A stretch of 64,000 bases of DNA from Methylobacillus methanolivorans. GTDB lineage: Bacteria; Pseudomonadota; Gammaproteobacteria; Burkholderiales; Methylophilaceae. Numbering within the stretch: position 1 is the first letter of the stretch; each line of letters starts with the position of its first letter. The notes under the pieces are model-generated. The model searched no databases, was not told where the DNA came from, and saw nothing but the letters and a program-made list of their open reading frames with translations. The DNA lies in the NCBI RefSeq assembly GCF_044751345.1, contig NZ_JBIWXY010000001.1:1798001-1862000 (forward strand), read 5' to 3'. Below are positions 52,385-62,432 of the stretch, one piece after another. The position numbers were made by a program, and so were the translations under genes.

Positions 52385-53982
52385 TCAAGCAGCCTGCCCA
52401 GACTGGCGGCAACACTAGTACGAACTTCTGGCAGCCATTAGCCCTGTTCGGGGTCTACCGCATTCTGCTTGGCATCGTCTTCCTGGCTTCGTATTTCCTG
52501 CTGCAAGACACCCGCGTCTGGCTCAACTACAACCCCACGCTGTATCTCAGCCTGTCTTTGGCGTACTTAAGCTTTGGTTGCCTGGCGCTATGCCTGAATG
52601 TCCTGCGCAAACCCAACTTCAGTGCCCAGCTATCTCTGTTAACCCTGCTGGATATCGGCTTTATCGTGCTGCTTATGTATGCCAGTGGCGGTATAAAGAG
52701 CGGCCTAGGCCTACTGTTGATTGTCACCATTGCAGCAGCGAGCTTGATCAGCCAGGGAAGGCTCGCCTTGTTTTATGCCGCGGTAGCCAGTATAGGCCTG
52801 CTGCTGGAGCAGTCTTACCAGATGTTGATCTGGAATGAGGATTTTGGCGATTATTCGCATGCCGCGATGCTCAGCATCAGTTGTTTTGCTACTGCCTGGC
52901 TGGCCCACAGTTTCAGCAAGCGCGCTAATCTGCATGCGCAACTAGCCTCGCAACGCGGGATCGACCTGGAGAACCTTGGCCAGGTCAACCAGCTCATCAC
53001 GCAGGAAATGGATGATGGCGTCCTGGTAGTAGACGAAGCGCTCAACCTGCGTCATCGCAATCGGCAAGCGGATTTCTTGCTAGGCCTGGAAGGCGATATC
53101 CGCAACCACCAGCCACTATCCAACTATGCGCCTGAACTGTACACACTATTACAACATTGGCACCAAGAAGGCCGCGGCAAACCGCAAGGCTTGATCAAGC
53201 TAAGCCTGAGCAAACGCGACCTGCGCCTCAAAATCATGCCGGTAGGTGAAAGCTATGCACACGGTACCGTCATCTTCATTCAAGACTGGAGCCACCTGCA
53301 AACCCAGGCACAGCAACTCAAACTGGCTGCACTAGGGCGCCTCACCGCCAACATTGCCCATGAGATCCGTAACCCTCTGAGCGCTATCAGCCATGCTACG
53401 CAATTATTGCAGGAAGACGAATCGCACGATCCTGCCAGCCAGCGCATGCTGCAAATCATCAGTGATAATGTGCAGCGCATGGAGCAGATGATCAAGGATG
53501 TACTGGAGCTGAACCGCCGCGATCGCACCAAACAACAGAAAATCCAGCTGGCAGACTTTCTGCGCGAGTTCCACGACCAGTTCTACCAAGTGGAGAAAAT
53601 TCCCGCTCAAGGCTTTGTCCTGGATACCGATGACTTGGAGCCCACGATTGATTTCGACCATCGCCATCTGCACCAAGTACTGTGGAACCTGTGTCGCAAT
53701 GGATGGCGCCATAGCCAGCAGTATGATGGCAGCCTGACACTCTCATTGCGTAGTGAATCCGAACAATGGCTGGTTGAGGTACGTGATGACGGCCAGGGTA
53801 TTCCTGAGCATGCGCTAGCACACCTGTTTGAGCCATTCTTCACGACAGAAAGCACAGGGACAGGGCTTGGCCTTTATATCGCACGCGAACTATGCGAAGC
53901 TAATGGCGCTACCATAGAACATGTCGCCATTGAGCAAGGCTGTTCGTTTGTTATCCATATTGAGAAAACTGAATCTGCATGA
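52381..53982 (+). CDS. pilS: Two-component sensor histidine kinase PilS
   Basis: PilS controls PilR-dependent type IV pilin transcription. The 533-residue protein has six N-terminal transmembrane helices (about 18-175) without a large periplasmic domain and a PAS-like region (about 210-300). The phosphoacceptor is His327 in NIAHEIRNPLSAISHATQLL, followed by N, G1 (VRDDGQGIPEHA) and G2 (STGTGLGLYIAREL) boxes. The start at 52381 overlaps the upstream gene (ATGA). It overlaps pilR by 4 nt. Confidence 0.93.
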   Translation: MIKQPAQTGGNTSTNFWQPLALFGVYRILLGIVFLASYFLLQDTRVWLNYNPTLYLSLSLAYLSFGCLALCLNVLRKPNFSAQLSLLTLLDIGFIVLLMYASGGIKSGLGLLLIVTIAAASLISQGRLALFYAAVASIGLLLEQSYQMLIWNEDFGDYSHAAMLSISCFATAWLAHSFSKRANLHAQLASQRGIDLENLGQVNQLITQEMDDGVLVVDEALNLRHRNRQADFLLGLEGDIRNHQPLSNYAPELYTLLQHWHQEGRGKPQGLIKLSLSKRDLRLKIMPVGESYAHGTVIFIQDWSHLQTQAQQLKLAALGRLTANIAHEIRNPLSAISHATQLLQEDESHDPASQRMLQIISDNVQRMEQMIKDVLELNRRDRTKQQKIQLADFLREFHDQFYQVEKIPAQGFVLDTDDLEPTIDFDHRHLHQVLWNLCRNGWRHSQQYDGSLTLSLRSESEQWLVEVRDDGQGIPEHALAHLFEPFFTTESTGTGLGLYIARELCEANGATIEHVAIEQGCSFVIHIEKTESA

Positions 53983-55340
53983 GTGCTTTTCCCGCTTGCC
54001 TGGTTGTCGACGACGAAACTGATATTCGTGAGTTGCTGGTGCTCACTCTGGAGCGTATGGATATCCGTGCAGATAGTGCCAGCAACCTGGCAGAAGCCCG
54101 ACACCTGCTAGCGCAAGGGCAATACGGCTTGTGCCTCACCGATATGCGCTTGCCCGATGGCAGCGGACTGGACCTGGTCAAGCATATCGCCCAGGATTAT
54201 CCCGGGCTGCCGGTGGCTGTCATCACGGCTTACGGCAGTGCGGAAAATGCCGTTTCCGCGCTCAAAGCCGGTGCATTCGACTACCTCACCAAGCCCATTT
54301 CGCTCAAGCAACTGCGTCCACTAGTGCAATCCGCGCTCAAGCTTGCCTCCGTTGAGGAGGAAAATACCGCGTCAGGTACGCTGAACATGATAGGCAACAG
54401 CGCCGCCATCAAGCAGGTGCGCAGCATGATAGAAAAACTCTCCCGCAGCCAGGCACCTGTGTACATCAGTGGAGAATCTGGCAGCGGCAAGGAGCTGGCT
54501 GCACGCTTGATTCACCAGCATGGCTCCCGTCGCGATGGTCCTTTTATCGCTGTCAACTGTGGCGCCATCCCGGAAAATCTGATGGAAAGCGAGTTTTTTG
54601 GTCATAAAAAAGGCGCTTTCACTGGCGCGACGCACGACAAGGAAGGCATGTTCCACGCCGCCAAAGGCGGCACCCTCTTCCTGGATGAAGTCGCAGACCT
54701 GCCGCTTGCCATGCAGGTCAAACTGTTACGTGCGATCCAGGAGAAAAAAGTCCGCATGGTAGGCGGCACGCAGGAAGAAAGCGTCGATGTACGCATCATC
54801 AGTGCCACGCATAAGAACTTGTCCGTCCTCATGGAGCGTGGCGAATTCCGCCAGGATTTGTACTACCGTCTCAACGTCATTGAACTGAAGCTGCCTGCCT
54901 TGCGTGACATGCAGCAAGACATCCCGTTACTCGTTGACTCTCTGCTTGCCAAGCAATGCCGCGAGGAGAGCCGTGCCGTACCGGCATTATCTCCCGCAGC
55001 TAGCCAGATGCTGGCACGACACAGCTTCCCAGGCAATGTGCGTGAGCTGGAAAATGTGCTGGAACGTGCGCTGGCTTTGTGCGATGGCAACACCATCACG
55101 GCTGATGACCTCTTGCTGGACCAAGACCCAGCCATGCCAGTAGCCACTACCAAAACATCCCCAGCGGATGAAGGCCTGCCATTGCCTGACTACCTCGAGC
55201 AATTGGAAAAAAAGGCTATCATCAATGCCTTAGAAAAAACCCAACACAACAAGACAGCTGCAGCCAAACTGCTTGGCGTCAGCTTCCGCACCTTCCGCTA
55301 CCGACTCAGCAAGCTGGGGCTGAGCAAAGACAACGACTAA
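53979..55340 (+). CDS. pilR: Sigma-54-dependent response regulator PilR
   Basis: PilR is an NtrC-type activator of RpoN promoters, classically pilA. The 453-residue protein has a receiver domain with Asp11, Asp12 and phosphoacceptor Asp55 (LCLTDMRLPDG). Its AAA+ domain carries Walker A GESGSGKE and the sigma-54 contact loop GAFTGATHD, and a C-terminal Fis-type helix-turn-helix reads NKTAAAKLLGVSFRTFRYRLS. An RpoN-type promoter precedes the prepilin gene in this window and is a natural target. Confidence 0.95.
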   Translation: MSAFPACLVVDDETDIRELLVLTLERMDIRADSASNLAEARHLLAQGQYGLCLTDMRLPDGSGLDLVKHIAQDYPGLPVAVITAYGSAENAVSALKAGAFDYLTKPISLKQLRPLVQSALKLASVEEENTASGTLNMIGNSAAIKQVRSMIEKLSRSQAPVYISGESGSGKELAARLIHQHGSRRDGPFIAVNCGAIPENLMESEFFGHKKGAFTGATHDKEGMFHAAKGGTLFLDEVADLPLAMQVKLLRAIQEKKVRMVGGTQEESVDVRIISATHKNLSVLMERGEFRQDLYYRLNVIELKLPALRDMQQDIPLLVDSLLAKQCREESRAVPALSPAASQMLARHSFPGNVRELENVLERALALCDGNTITADDLLLDQDPAMPVATTKTSPADEGLPLPDYLEQLEKKAIINALEKTQHNKTAAAKLLGVSFRTFRYRLSKLGLSKDND

Positions 55341-55347
55341 CACGCTG

Positions 55348-55932
55348 ATGAATAGCACCTTATCGATTGACCAGCATGGCATCGTGGCAGAGGCTGAGTT
55401 CATTGCCTCGCCCAACCATGATGAACGTCCGATCGATGAGGATATTTGCCTGATCGTCATTCACAATATCAGCTTGCCACCCGGGGAATATGGCGGCCCT
55501 GGCATTGCCCAACTGTTCACTAATCAGCTAGCCCCTGCAACACACCCCTACTACGCCGCTATACATCACCTCAGGGTTTCCGCGCACTTCGTCATCCGGC
55601 GCGATGGCTCGCTGCAACAGTTCGTTGCTTGCGAGGCACGCGCCTGGCATGCAGGATTATCTAGCTGGCAAGGGCGTGAACGCTGCAATGATTTTTCGAT
55701 TGGCATTGAGCTGGAGGGCAGTGATGACGAAGCATTCACCGAGCCGCAGTACCAAGTGCTACAAACCCTACTCAATCGCTTGATTTCGCACTATCCAATC
55801 CGCGATATTGTCGGTCACTCCGACATTGCACCTGGCCGCAAGACTGACCCTGGACCTTATTTTCAATGGGAACGGCTAGCCGACCTCAAGGCAAGCATGG
55901 AAAAAACCGGCAATTCCGGTATAGACTCCTGA
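55348..55932 (+). CDS. ampD: 1,6-anhydro-N-acetylmuramyl-L-alanine amidase AmpD
   Basis: AmpD recycles peptidoglycan by cleaving the anhydromuramyl-peptide bond in the cytosol, and in some species its loss derepresses AmpC. The 194-residue protein lacks a signal peptide. It has the zinc ligands His39 (LIVIHNISLP), and the His and Asp of GHSDIAPGRKTDPGPYFQW. It follows pilR by 7 bp, and pilSR-ampD is a common betaproteobacterial order. Confidence 0.94.
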   Translation: MNSTLSIDQHGIVAEAEFIASPNHDERPIDEDICLIVIHNISLPPGEYGGPGIAQLFTNQLAPATHPYYAAIHHLRVSAHFVIRRDGSLQQFVACEARAWHAGLSSWQGRERCNDFSIGIELEGSDDEAFTEPQYQVLQTLLNRLISHYPIRDIVGHSDIAPGRKTDPGPYFQWERLADLKASMEKTGNSGIDS

Positions 55933-56027
55933 ATTCTCGGGACAAAGCCAGGTTGACATGCAATCGTGCCAACCAATAAGCATAAGGGGTTTATCCCTCG
56001 TGCAATCAATCAGGAAAACTAGAATCA

Positions 56028-57113
56028 ATGTCAGCTTATCGTGTAGGGGCTTTTGCACTTCTTGCCCTGCTACCTTTATTGAACATCGCTTGTAGCAAAA
56101 AAGAAGAGGCTGCTAAACCCGCCTCACTCCCATTGGTCAGCACCGCCAAGGTGGAAACTGCCCGACTCGAAATTCGTGAGCAAGCGATCGGTACGCTTGA
56201 AGGCATCATGGACCCTACAGTGGCAGCCGAAGTGCCTGCTCGCGTCTTGAGGATACTTGCCAGGCCAGGACAAGTCGTGAAAAAAGGCGAAGTCATCGCC
56301 TTGCTGGATGCGCAAGACTACACCTTGCAACAGCACGAGGCTGAAAGCGAGGTCGCCAGGTTGGAAGCCTTGCTGCTGAACCAGCAACGCAATGTGGAGC
56401 GCAACCAGAAACTGGTCGAGAAAAACTTCATTTCTCAAAACGCGCTTGATGATCTGGAAACGCAAAAGATAGCGCTCAAGCGCCAGCTTGAAGGTGCACG
56501 CTCCCGCCTTGCTACCATTACCCACAATGGCAACAAAACCCGCTTGCTTGCTCCCATTGACGGCAAGGTAGAGAAGCAGATCGTCTCGCCGGGTGATTAT
56601 GTCAAGGTAGGTGACCCTATCCTGCAAATCATCAGCAACCAGAAGTTGCGTGCCCACCTGCCCTTCCCGGAAAACCTGGGCTCCAAACTCAAGCCAGGGC
56701 TCACTGTCAGGCTGAAAACACCTACTTCCGATGAAGAGGCAGAAGGTATCTTGCGTGAGTTTAAGCCTGTCATTGGCAGCAACAACCGGGCCATTGATGT
56801 ACTCGTAGACATTGTGGACCAGCCTGGCTGGCAATCGGGTGCCAGCGTCACTGGAGACATCATTCTGGGTGAATATCCTGCAGCCCTAGTGGTGCCGGAG
56901 CAGAGCATCGTGTTACGTCCAGCAGGAGAGGTCGTCTACGTGATCAAGGATGACATAGCAGAGCAGCGTATCGTCAAAACCGGTATGTATCAGGATGGCC
57001 GCATCCAGATTCTCGAAGGTTTGCAGGCAGGTGAAACCATTGCCGTCGATGGTGCCGCTTTCCTGACTGACCAGACCCGCGTACAGATCCAACCACGGCA
57101 GGCCCAGCCATGA
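56028..57113 (+). CDS. RND efflux periplasmic adaptor (membrane fusion protein)
   Basis: The adaptor of a tripartite RND exporter, linking the pump to an outer-membrane channel. The 361-residue protein has an N-terminal lipoprotein-like signal (LLPLLNIACSKKEE, lipobox imperfect), a lipoyl/hairpin region (about 55-185, with VLRILARPGQVVKKGEVIALLD) and beta-barrel domains. No outer-membrane factor gene follows, so the pump must share one encoded elsewhere. It overlaps the permease gene by 4 nt. Confidence 0.92.
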   Translation: MSAYRVGAFALLALLPLLNIACSKKEEAAKPASLPLVSTAKVETARLEIREQAIGTLEGIMDPTVAAEVPARVLRILARPGQVVKKGEVIALLDAQDYTLQQHEAESEVARLEALLLNQQRNVERNQKLVEKNFISQNALDDLETQKIALKRQLEGARSRLATITHNGNKTRLLAPIDGKVEKQIVSPGDYVKVGDPILQIISNQKLRAHLPFPENLGSKLKPGLTVRLKTPTSDEEAEGILREFKPVIGSNNRAIDVLVDIVDQPGWQSGASVTGDIILGEYPAALVVPEQSIVLRPAGEVVYVIKDDIAEQRIVKTGMYQDGRIQILEGLQAGETIAVDGAAFLTDQTRVQIQPRQAQP

Positions 57114-60100
57114 CCTTGCCAGAGATATCGATCAAGCGCCATGTACTGGCCTGGATGGTTTCAGGCCTGCTGGTATTGCTGGGCATCATCAGCTATCAGC
57201 GCATCGGCGTTGACCGCCTGCCGTATATTGAATTTCCCATCATTTCGATCACGACCACGCTGAATGGTGCCAATCCGGACATCATCGATGCCAGCATCAC
57301 CAGCATCATCGAATCCTCGGTCAACACCACGCCTGGGATTGAACATATCCAGTCCTCCTCTTCACCAGGCGTGTCTGTCATTACCATTACATTCGGCCTC
57401 GAGAAGAACATTGATGTAGCGTATAACGAAGTACAAGCCAAGGTTAACCAGGTATTGCGGCGCTTGCCGGATGATGCCGATCCACCGCAGGTGCAGAAAG
57501 TAGAGACCAATGCCCAGCCCATCATGTGGCTGGCCTTGCGCGGCGACCGCACCACGCAACAGATCAATCTCTACGGCTTCAATGTCCTCAAGAAAAAGCT
57601 GGAAACCATCAATGGTGTTGGCGAAGTACGTCTGGGTGGTCGCCGTGACCGTACCATCCGCGTCAATGTCTTGCCCGAGCGCATGGCTGCCCACAACATC
57701 ACGGCAACAGACCTTATCGATGCCTTCAAGCGTGAGCATGTGCAATTACCAGGCGGTTTCCTGGTAGGCAATAATGCCGAATACCTCATGAAACTGGATA
57801 TGGAATTCCACAATCTGCGCGACATGGCAGAGATGATCGTGGCCTATCGCGATGGTGCCGCGATCAAGCTCAAGCAAGTTGCCGAGTTGGAAGACGGCAT
57901 TGCGGATTATCGCCAGCTTGGTCGGTACATGGGCAAACCTGCCGTTGGCCTGGGCATCGTCAAGGTTTCCAATGCCAACACAGTGGCGATTATTGATGAC
58001 GTATTGCGCAAGCTGGACAAGGACATCCGTCCTAACCTGCCTCCAGGCATGACGCTGGATATTTCAACCAACGATGCCTTATTCATTGAGGAAATCGTCC
58101 ATGCCCTGCAGGAGCATCTGTTGGAAGGCACGCTACTTGCCGCCTTGATTGTGTGGCTATTCCTGCGCTCTATCCGCTCCACCCTGATCATTGCCACGGC
58201 CATTCCGGTATCACTGCTGGGCTCAGTCGCTGTCATGTATTTTTCAGGCTTCACCTTCAACACCATGACGCTGCTGGCGCTGCTATTGCTGATCGGCGTA
58301 GTCGTGGATGATGCCATCGTGGTACTTGAGAACATCTATCGACATCTCAGCCTGCGTACTCAACAAGACCCAAGTGCCAATGCAAGCCTTCTGGCACGTT
58401 CCGCCGCGATTACCGGTAGCCGGGAGGTGGCATTTGCCGTGATTGCGGCCACATTTTCCCTGGTGTGTATTTTTGCTCCCGTGATTTTCATGGAGGGCAT
58501 TATTGGCAAATTCTTCAAATCCTTCGCTGTGGTGGTCACTTTTGGCGTGTTGGTGTCATTGCTGGTGTCACTCACCCTCACCCCCATGCTGTGTTCGCGC
58601 TATCTCAAGGCGCACGAACCTACAGGCCGCTTCTATCTGTGGCTAGATCGTGTCTTCAGTGGCATGGATAAAATCTACGGTGGCATGTTGGCCTGGACAC
58701 TGCAACACCGCTGGAAAGTCATGTTCTTGACCGTCTTGGTCGTGGTTGGCAGCGGTTTCTTCTTTGGCAAAGTACAAAAAGAATTTATCCCCGATTCGGA
58801 TGAAGGCCGCTTCCTGATTTCATTTCGCACCCCCTTAGGCTCCAGCCTCGAATATACCAACAGCCGCTTGGAGAAAATGGAAGCTGTGCTACAGCGTTAC
58901 GATGCACAGATTGCCAGTTACTTCAGCACCATAGGCGTGGGCGCACAAGGCCAAGTCAACAAAGGCACGGTAAGCATCCGCCTCAAAGACCGGCGCGAAC
59001 GCGACATGACCCAACAAGCCTTGATTCGCGCCATCCGCAGCGAACTCGACCAGATTCCAGGTGTGCGTGCCTTTCCGGTACCCGTTGCCATCGTTGGGGG
59101 ACAGCGTTCAGAAAAACTGCAATTCAATATCACGGGTGCCAATCTGGAGCAGGTCAGCCTGCTCGGCAAGACCATGCAACGTAAATTGGGGGATATTCCA
59201 GGCATGGGCAAAGTGGACCTGGATCTGGACCTGGACCTCCCTCAACTCACCTTGCAGATAGATCGTGTACGGGCAGCAAGCCTGGGCCTGTCCACGATAG
59301 ATGTCGCCACAGCGCTTAACCTTTATACAGGCGGCATTGATATTGCCGACTTCAATGACGAGCCTGGTGATGGCCAGCGTTACGACATTCGCCTCAAAGC
59401 TAAGGAAGGCAGCCTGAAAACCCCGGATGACCTGAAGAAGATTTATCTGCGTAGCAGCACTGGGGAACTGGTACGCCTGGACAGTGTTGCGAGCTTCAAG
59501 CAAACCCTGGGGGCCGCCGTGATCGGGCGCTTCGATTTGCAATATGCTGCCAGCCTCTACTCCAACCCCATCATGCCGCTAGGCGATGCTGTTCAGCATG
59601 TGCGTAGCCTGGCTGCCGAAACCCTACCTCCCGGCTATCAGTTCAACTTGGTAGGCCAGGCAGAAGAGCTGCAAAAAACCATCAGTAGCATGGTGTTTGC
59701 CTTTGCGTTGGCCTTGGTGCTTCTGTACATGGTTCTTGCAAGCCAGTTCAACTCTTTCCTACAGCCCTTCATCATCATGCTGGCCCAGCCACTGGCGATT
59801 ATCGGCGGTGTATTTGCACTGTGGATCACGGGGAATTCGCTCAATATTTTCTCCATGATAGGCTTGGTACTGTTAATCGGGCTGGTCGCCAAAAACTCTA
59901 TTTTGCTGATCGACCTGACCAACCAGTTACGCGATGAAGGCAAGAGCGTCAACGATGCCTTGCGCGAGGCCTGCCCCATTCGCCTGCGTCCTGTGCTCAT
60001 GACCTCTTTGACCATCATCCTGGCCTTGCTCCCGGCAGCATTCGGCCTGGGTGCTGGTGCCGAAACCAATGGCCCGCTATCCATCGCCGTGATCGGTGGC

Positions 60101-60178
60101 ATGATCTCCTCCACCCTGCTGACCTTGGTAGTCGTGCCCGCAGCTTACTCCTTGATCATGAACAAAATGGTTCATTAG
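57110..60178 (+). CDS. RND family efflux transporter permease
   Basis: An AcrB/MexB-like proton-driven pump of 1022 residues with twelve predicted transmembrane helices. It has two large periplasmic loops and the proton-relay aspartates in helix 4 (LLIGVVVDDAIVVLENIYRH). The N-terminus PEISIKRHVLAWMVSGLLVLLG and the short length (about 1020 against 1050) place it near the drug-efflux MexF/MexK-like branch, not the heavy-metal CusA branch. The substrate is unknown. A strong terminator follows. Confidence 0.93.
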   Translation: MTLPEISIKRHVLAWMVSGLLVLLGIISYQRIGVDRLPYIEFPIISITTTLNGANPDIIDASITSIIESSVNTTPGIEHIQSSSSPGVSVITITFGLEKNIDVAYNEVQAKVNQVLRRLPDDADPPQVQKVETNAQPIMWLALRGDRTTQQINLYGFNVLKKKLETINGVGEVRLGGRRDRTIRVNVLPERMAAHNITATDLIDAFKREHVQLPGGFLVGNNAEYLMKLDMEFHNLRDMAEMIVAYRDGAAIKLKQVAELEDGIADYRQLGRYMGKPAVGLGIVKVSNANTVAIIDDVLRKLDKDIRPNLPPGMTLDISTNDALFIEEIVHALQEHLLEGTLLAALIVWLFLRSIRSTLIIATAIPVSLLGSVAVMYFSGFTFNTMTLLALLLLIGVVVDDAIVVLENIYRHLSLRTQQDPSANASLLARSAAITGSREVAFAVIAATFSLVCIFAPVIFMEGIIGKFFKSFAVVVTFGVLVSLLVSLTLTPMLCSRYLKAHEPTGRFYLWLDRVFSGMDKIYGGMLAWTLQHRWKVMFLTVLVVVGSGFFFGKVQKEFIPDSDEGRFLISFRTPLGSSLEYTNSRLEKMEAVLQRYDAQIASYFSTIGVGAQGQVNKGTVSIRLKDRRERDMTQQALIRAIRSELDQIPGVRAFPVPVAIVGGQRSEKLQFNITGANLEQVSLLGKTMQRKLGDIPGMGKVDLDLDLDLPQLTLQIDRVRAASLGLSTIDVATALNLYTGGIDIADFNDEPGDGQRYDIRLKAKEGSLKTPDDLKKIYLRSSTGELVRLDSVASFKQTLGAAVIGRFDLQYAASLYSNPIMPLGDAVQHVRSLAAETLPPGYQFNLVGQAEELQKTISSMVFAFALALVLLYMVLASQFNSFLQPFIIMLAQPLAIIGGVFALWITGNSLNIFSMIGLVLLIGLVAKNSILLIDLTNQLRDEGKSVNDALREACPIRLRPVLMTSLTIILALLPAAFGLGAGAETNGPLSIAVIGGMISSTLLTLVVVPAAYSLIMNKMVH

Positions 60179-60204
60179 CATTCATCGTTATTACCTCTTC
60201 CCAG

Positions 60205-60234
60205 GGCGGCAGTTTTACTGCCGCCTTTTTTATT
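60205..60234 (+). terminator. Rho-independent terminator after the RND permease
   Basis: A stem GGCGGCAG/CTGCCGCC with a 4-nt TTTA loop is followed by TTTTTTATTTT on the plus strand, 26 bp after the permease stop codon. Confidence 0.9.
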
Positions 60235-60332
60235 TTCAACCTCCTAATACCCTATCAGACTGATTAATAATGAAATTTCATTTATTGTAAATCACTGTAA
60301 AAGTAGTCCTTTTCTAGTCATTTTTCCATCAC

Positions 60333-60350
60333 GTGACACCGAATTGTCAC
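60333..60350. promoter_or_regulatory. 18-bp inverted repeat upstream of the porin gene
   Basis: GTGACA, six bases, TGTCAC: a perfect 6-bp inverted repeat located 74 bp before the porin ATG in an otherwise AT-rich spacer. This is the size and position of a dimeric regulator operator. The half-site TGTCAC resembles half-sites of several regulators (including a PhoB-like TGTCACA), so no regulator can be assigned. Confidence 0.4.
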
Positions 60351-60423
60351 ATTCCCTCCCAATAATCCCGCCTCATTGAATGGCACACACGCCGTCATCT
60401 CCCTAGACTTCAATGAGGAAAAA

Positions 60424-61839
60424 ATGAAACTGTTACGTTTGTTACCCATGACCGCGATGGCATTGGCGAGTATGTCAGCGATGGCAGACTCCACGACTGA
60501 TCTTGTCAATGCGCTGGTCGCTAAAGGTGTATTGACCGAAGAGGAAGGCAAGCTGCTGAGCAAGGGCCACGAAAGCGAAAAGGCAGCTCAGGACAAGGTG
60601 CTGGAGAAGAGCAGCAAGTCAGGTGGCAAAGTCACGATTTCCGACGCCATCGACAATGCTACGATCTATGGCGATATTCGCGCCCGCTACGAATTCCGTC
60701 GAGGTGAGGATTCATCCAACATCACTGAAGATCGCGAGCGCGGCCGTTACAAGCTGGTGCTGGGTGTCAAAACCAACGCTGGCGATTTCTACTCTGACAT
60801 CGCGTTATCCATGGGGGCTAATGGTCGCTCCGACAACTCCACTTTCGGTAATGCTGCCAACAGTTCCAACGGTTCCAATACCAAAGAAACAGTCTACGTC
60901 AAACGCGCACTGCTAGGCTGGAAGGTCACAGACTGGTTGAAGGTAGAAGCAGGCCGTGTTGCCAATCCACTCTACACGACGCCTATGGTATGGGATGGTG
61001 ACTTGACCTTTGAAGGCCTGGTCGAGAAGGTAGAGTACCAATGGGGTAAGGTAAACCTGTTTGCTAATTTTGCCCAATCACAGTACATCGGTGACCGCCA
61101 AGACTTCACCATTATCAACAACGACAGGGTCACGAATGATTTGATGGCATTTCAGGGTGGAGCGAAATTTGATATTAACGAGCGTGTTTCTGCCAAGGCG
61201 GCGCTCACCTTCACCAAGTTCTCCAATGACCATGCACCAGGTGCTGGGCCATTTGTGCCCGGTTTGGGCAGCGATAGTGGTCGAGGTGTAAGCCTGGGCA
61301 CAACGACGACAGCAACCAACGATATCCGCACCATCGAGATTCCCGCGGAAGTTGTGTTCAAGCTTAATGACAGCATGAAACTGATGGCATTCAGCGACTA
61401 TGTCACCAACCTTGATGGCAAGGACCGATACGAGGCGGCTGTTGCAGCAGCCACCGCCAGTTCAGCCGCCAGAGGTGCTGTCATCCGCTCGGCAGGCCAT
61501 GACGACAAGGCCTGGTTACTTGGTGTGGGACTCTCTAGCCAACAGGGCAAGCAACCCAAACGTGGCGATTGGTCCAGCAGATTGTGGTATCAAGATGTGG
61601 GCATTTACGCGCTTGACCCCAATACCGTCGACTCCGACTTCATGGACTCTCGAGTCAACATGAAGGGCATCGTACTCAAGGGTGAATACTTCCTGCGTGA
61701 CAATGTCGTCGTGAACTTGGCTGTCGGCCACGCCAACCGCAAGAACGATAAACTATCAGCTGCCGCATCGCAGAGCGATATCGCCCTCAATCTCGACAGT
61801 TTCAGCTTGTACCAGATGGATATCACCTACAGGTTCTAG
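60424..61839 (+). CDS. Putative outer-membrane porin
   Basis: A 471-residue outer-membrane beta-barrel protein. It has a signal peptide (MKLLRLLPMTAMALASMSAMA), a short helical N-terminal segment (LVNALVAKGVLTEEEGKLL, coiled-coil-like, about 26-60) and a barrel of amphipathic strands ending with aromatic YQMDITYRF, the C-terminal Phe being the outer-membrane assembly signal. This fits the putative porin family (Porin_5-like). The start at 60424 follows GAGG by five bases. The substrate is unknown. Confidence 0.88.
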   Translation: MKLLRLLPMTAMALASMSAMADSTTDLVNALVAKGVLTEEEGKLLSKGHESEKAAQDKVLEKSSKSGGKVTISDAIDNATIYGDIRARYEFRRGEDSSNITEDRERGRYKLVLGVKTNAGDFYSDIALSMGANGRSDNSTFGNAANSSNGSNTKETVYVKRALLGWKVTDWLKVEAGRVANPLYTTPMVWDGDLTFEGLVEKVEYQWGKVNLFANFAQSQYIGDRQDFTIINNDRVTNDLMAFQGGAKFDINERVSAKAALTFTKFSNDHAPGAGPFVPGLGSDSGRGVSLGTTTTATNDIRTIEIPAEVVFKLNDSMKLMAFSDYVTNLDGKDRYEAAVAAATASSAARGAVIRSAGHDDKAWLLGVGLSSQQGKQPKRGDWSSRLWYQDVGIYALDPNTVDSDFMDSRVNMKGIVLKGEYFLRDNVVVNLAVGHANRKNDKLSAAASQSDIALNLDSFSLYQMDITYRF

Positions 61840-61862
61840 TCCAACTTAATGCACAACACTCA

Positions 61863-61886
61863 GGCAGCCTACGGGCTGCTTTTTCA
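61863..61886 (+). terminator. Terminator after the porin gene
   Basis: A 6-bp stem GCAGCC/GGCTGC is followed by TTTTTCATTTC on the plus strand, 24 bp after the porin stop. Confidence 0.75.
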
Positions 61887-61911
61887 TTTCTAGCCACTTC
61901 CATCACGCAAC

Positions 61912-61944
61912 AAAAAAGGCAGCTCGAAAGCTGCCTTTTTAATT
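61912..61944 (-). terminator. Terminator after azurin (bidirectional)
   Basis: An inverted repeat AAAAAGGCAGCT/AGCTGCCTTTTT with a 4-nt CGAA loop lies 36 bp beyond the azurin stop. The flanking A and T runs allow function in both directions, backing up the porin terminator. Confidence 0.85.
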
Positions 61945-61979
61945 AACCACCCATCAGGTGATTGTGATGGGATACTGTA

Positions 61980-62432
61980 TTACTTAACAGTAACAGTACC
62001 GCGCATCATAGTGGCATGGCCAGGGAAGGAACAGAAGAATGTGTACTTCTCACCAGCAGCCAGCTTGCTTACGTCAACCTTAACGCTGTCCTTCTCACCA
62101 CCGCCGATCAGCTTGGTATGAGCAATCACGCGTGCATCACCAGCCTTAACAAAGTTACCAGCTTCACCAGCAGCAACACCGTCATTCATGACAGCCTTGA
62201 AGTCAGGGGTCTTGGTGATCACCAGATTGTGGCCCATGACATTTTTTGGCAGTGAACCAGTGTGCTTCAGGTTGACTGTGAACTCTTTACAGCTCTTTTC
62301 AATATCAATGTTCTTGGTGTTGAATTGCATAGCGTCGTTAGCTTCGACATCTACCGAGCAACCGGCTGCCAATACGGAGCCAGAGAACAGTGAAGCGAAC
62401 AACAGAGCGACGATTTTGCTGGATTTCATCAT
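61980..62432 (-). CDS. azu: Azurin (blue copper protein)
   Basis: A periplasmic type 1 copper electron carrier. The 150-residue precursor has a signal peptide (about 1-22) and copper ligands His68 (VMGHNLV), Cys134, His139 and Met143 (FFCSFPGHATMMRG), plus the disulfide pair Cys25 and Cys48. The start at 62432 (MMKSSKIVALLF) is five bases after AGGA. In methylotrophs azurins can accept electrons from methylamine or methanol oxidation; no such dehydrogenase genes are in this window, so the partner is unknown. Confidence 0.96.
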   Translation of the reverse strand: MMKSSKIVALLFASLFSGSVLAAGCSVDVEANDAMQFNTKNIDIEKSCKEFTVNLKHTGSLPKNVMGHNLVITKTPDFKAVMNDGVAAGEAGNFVKAGDARVIAHTKLIGGGEKDSVKVDVSKLAAGEKYTFFCSFPGHATMMRGTVTVK

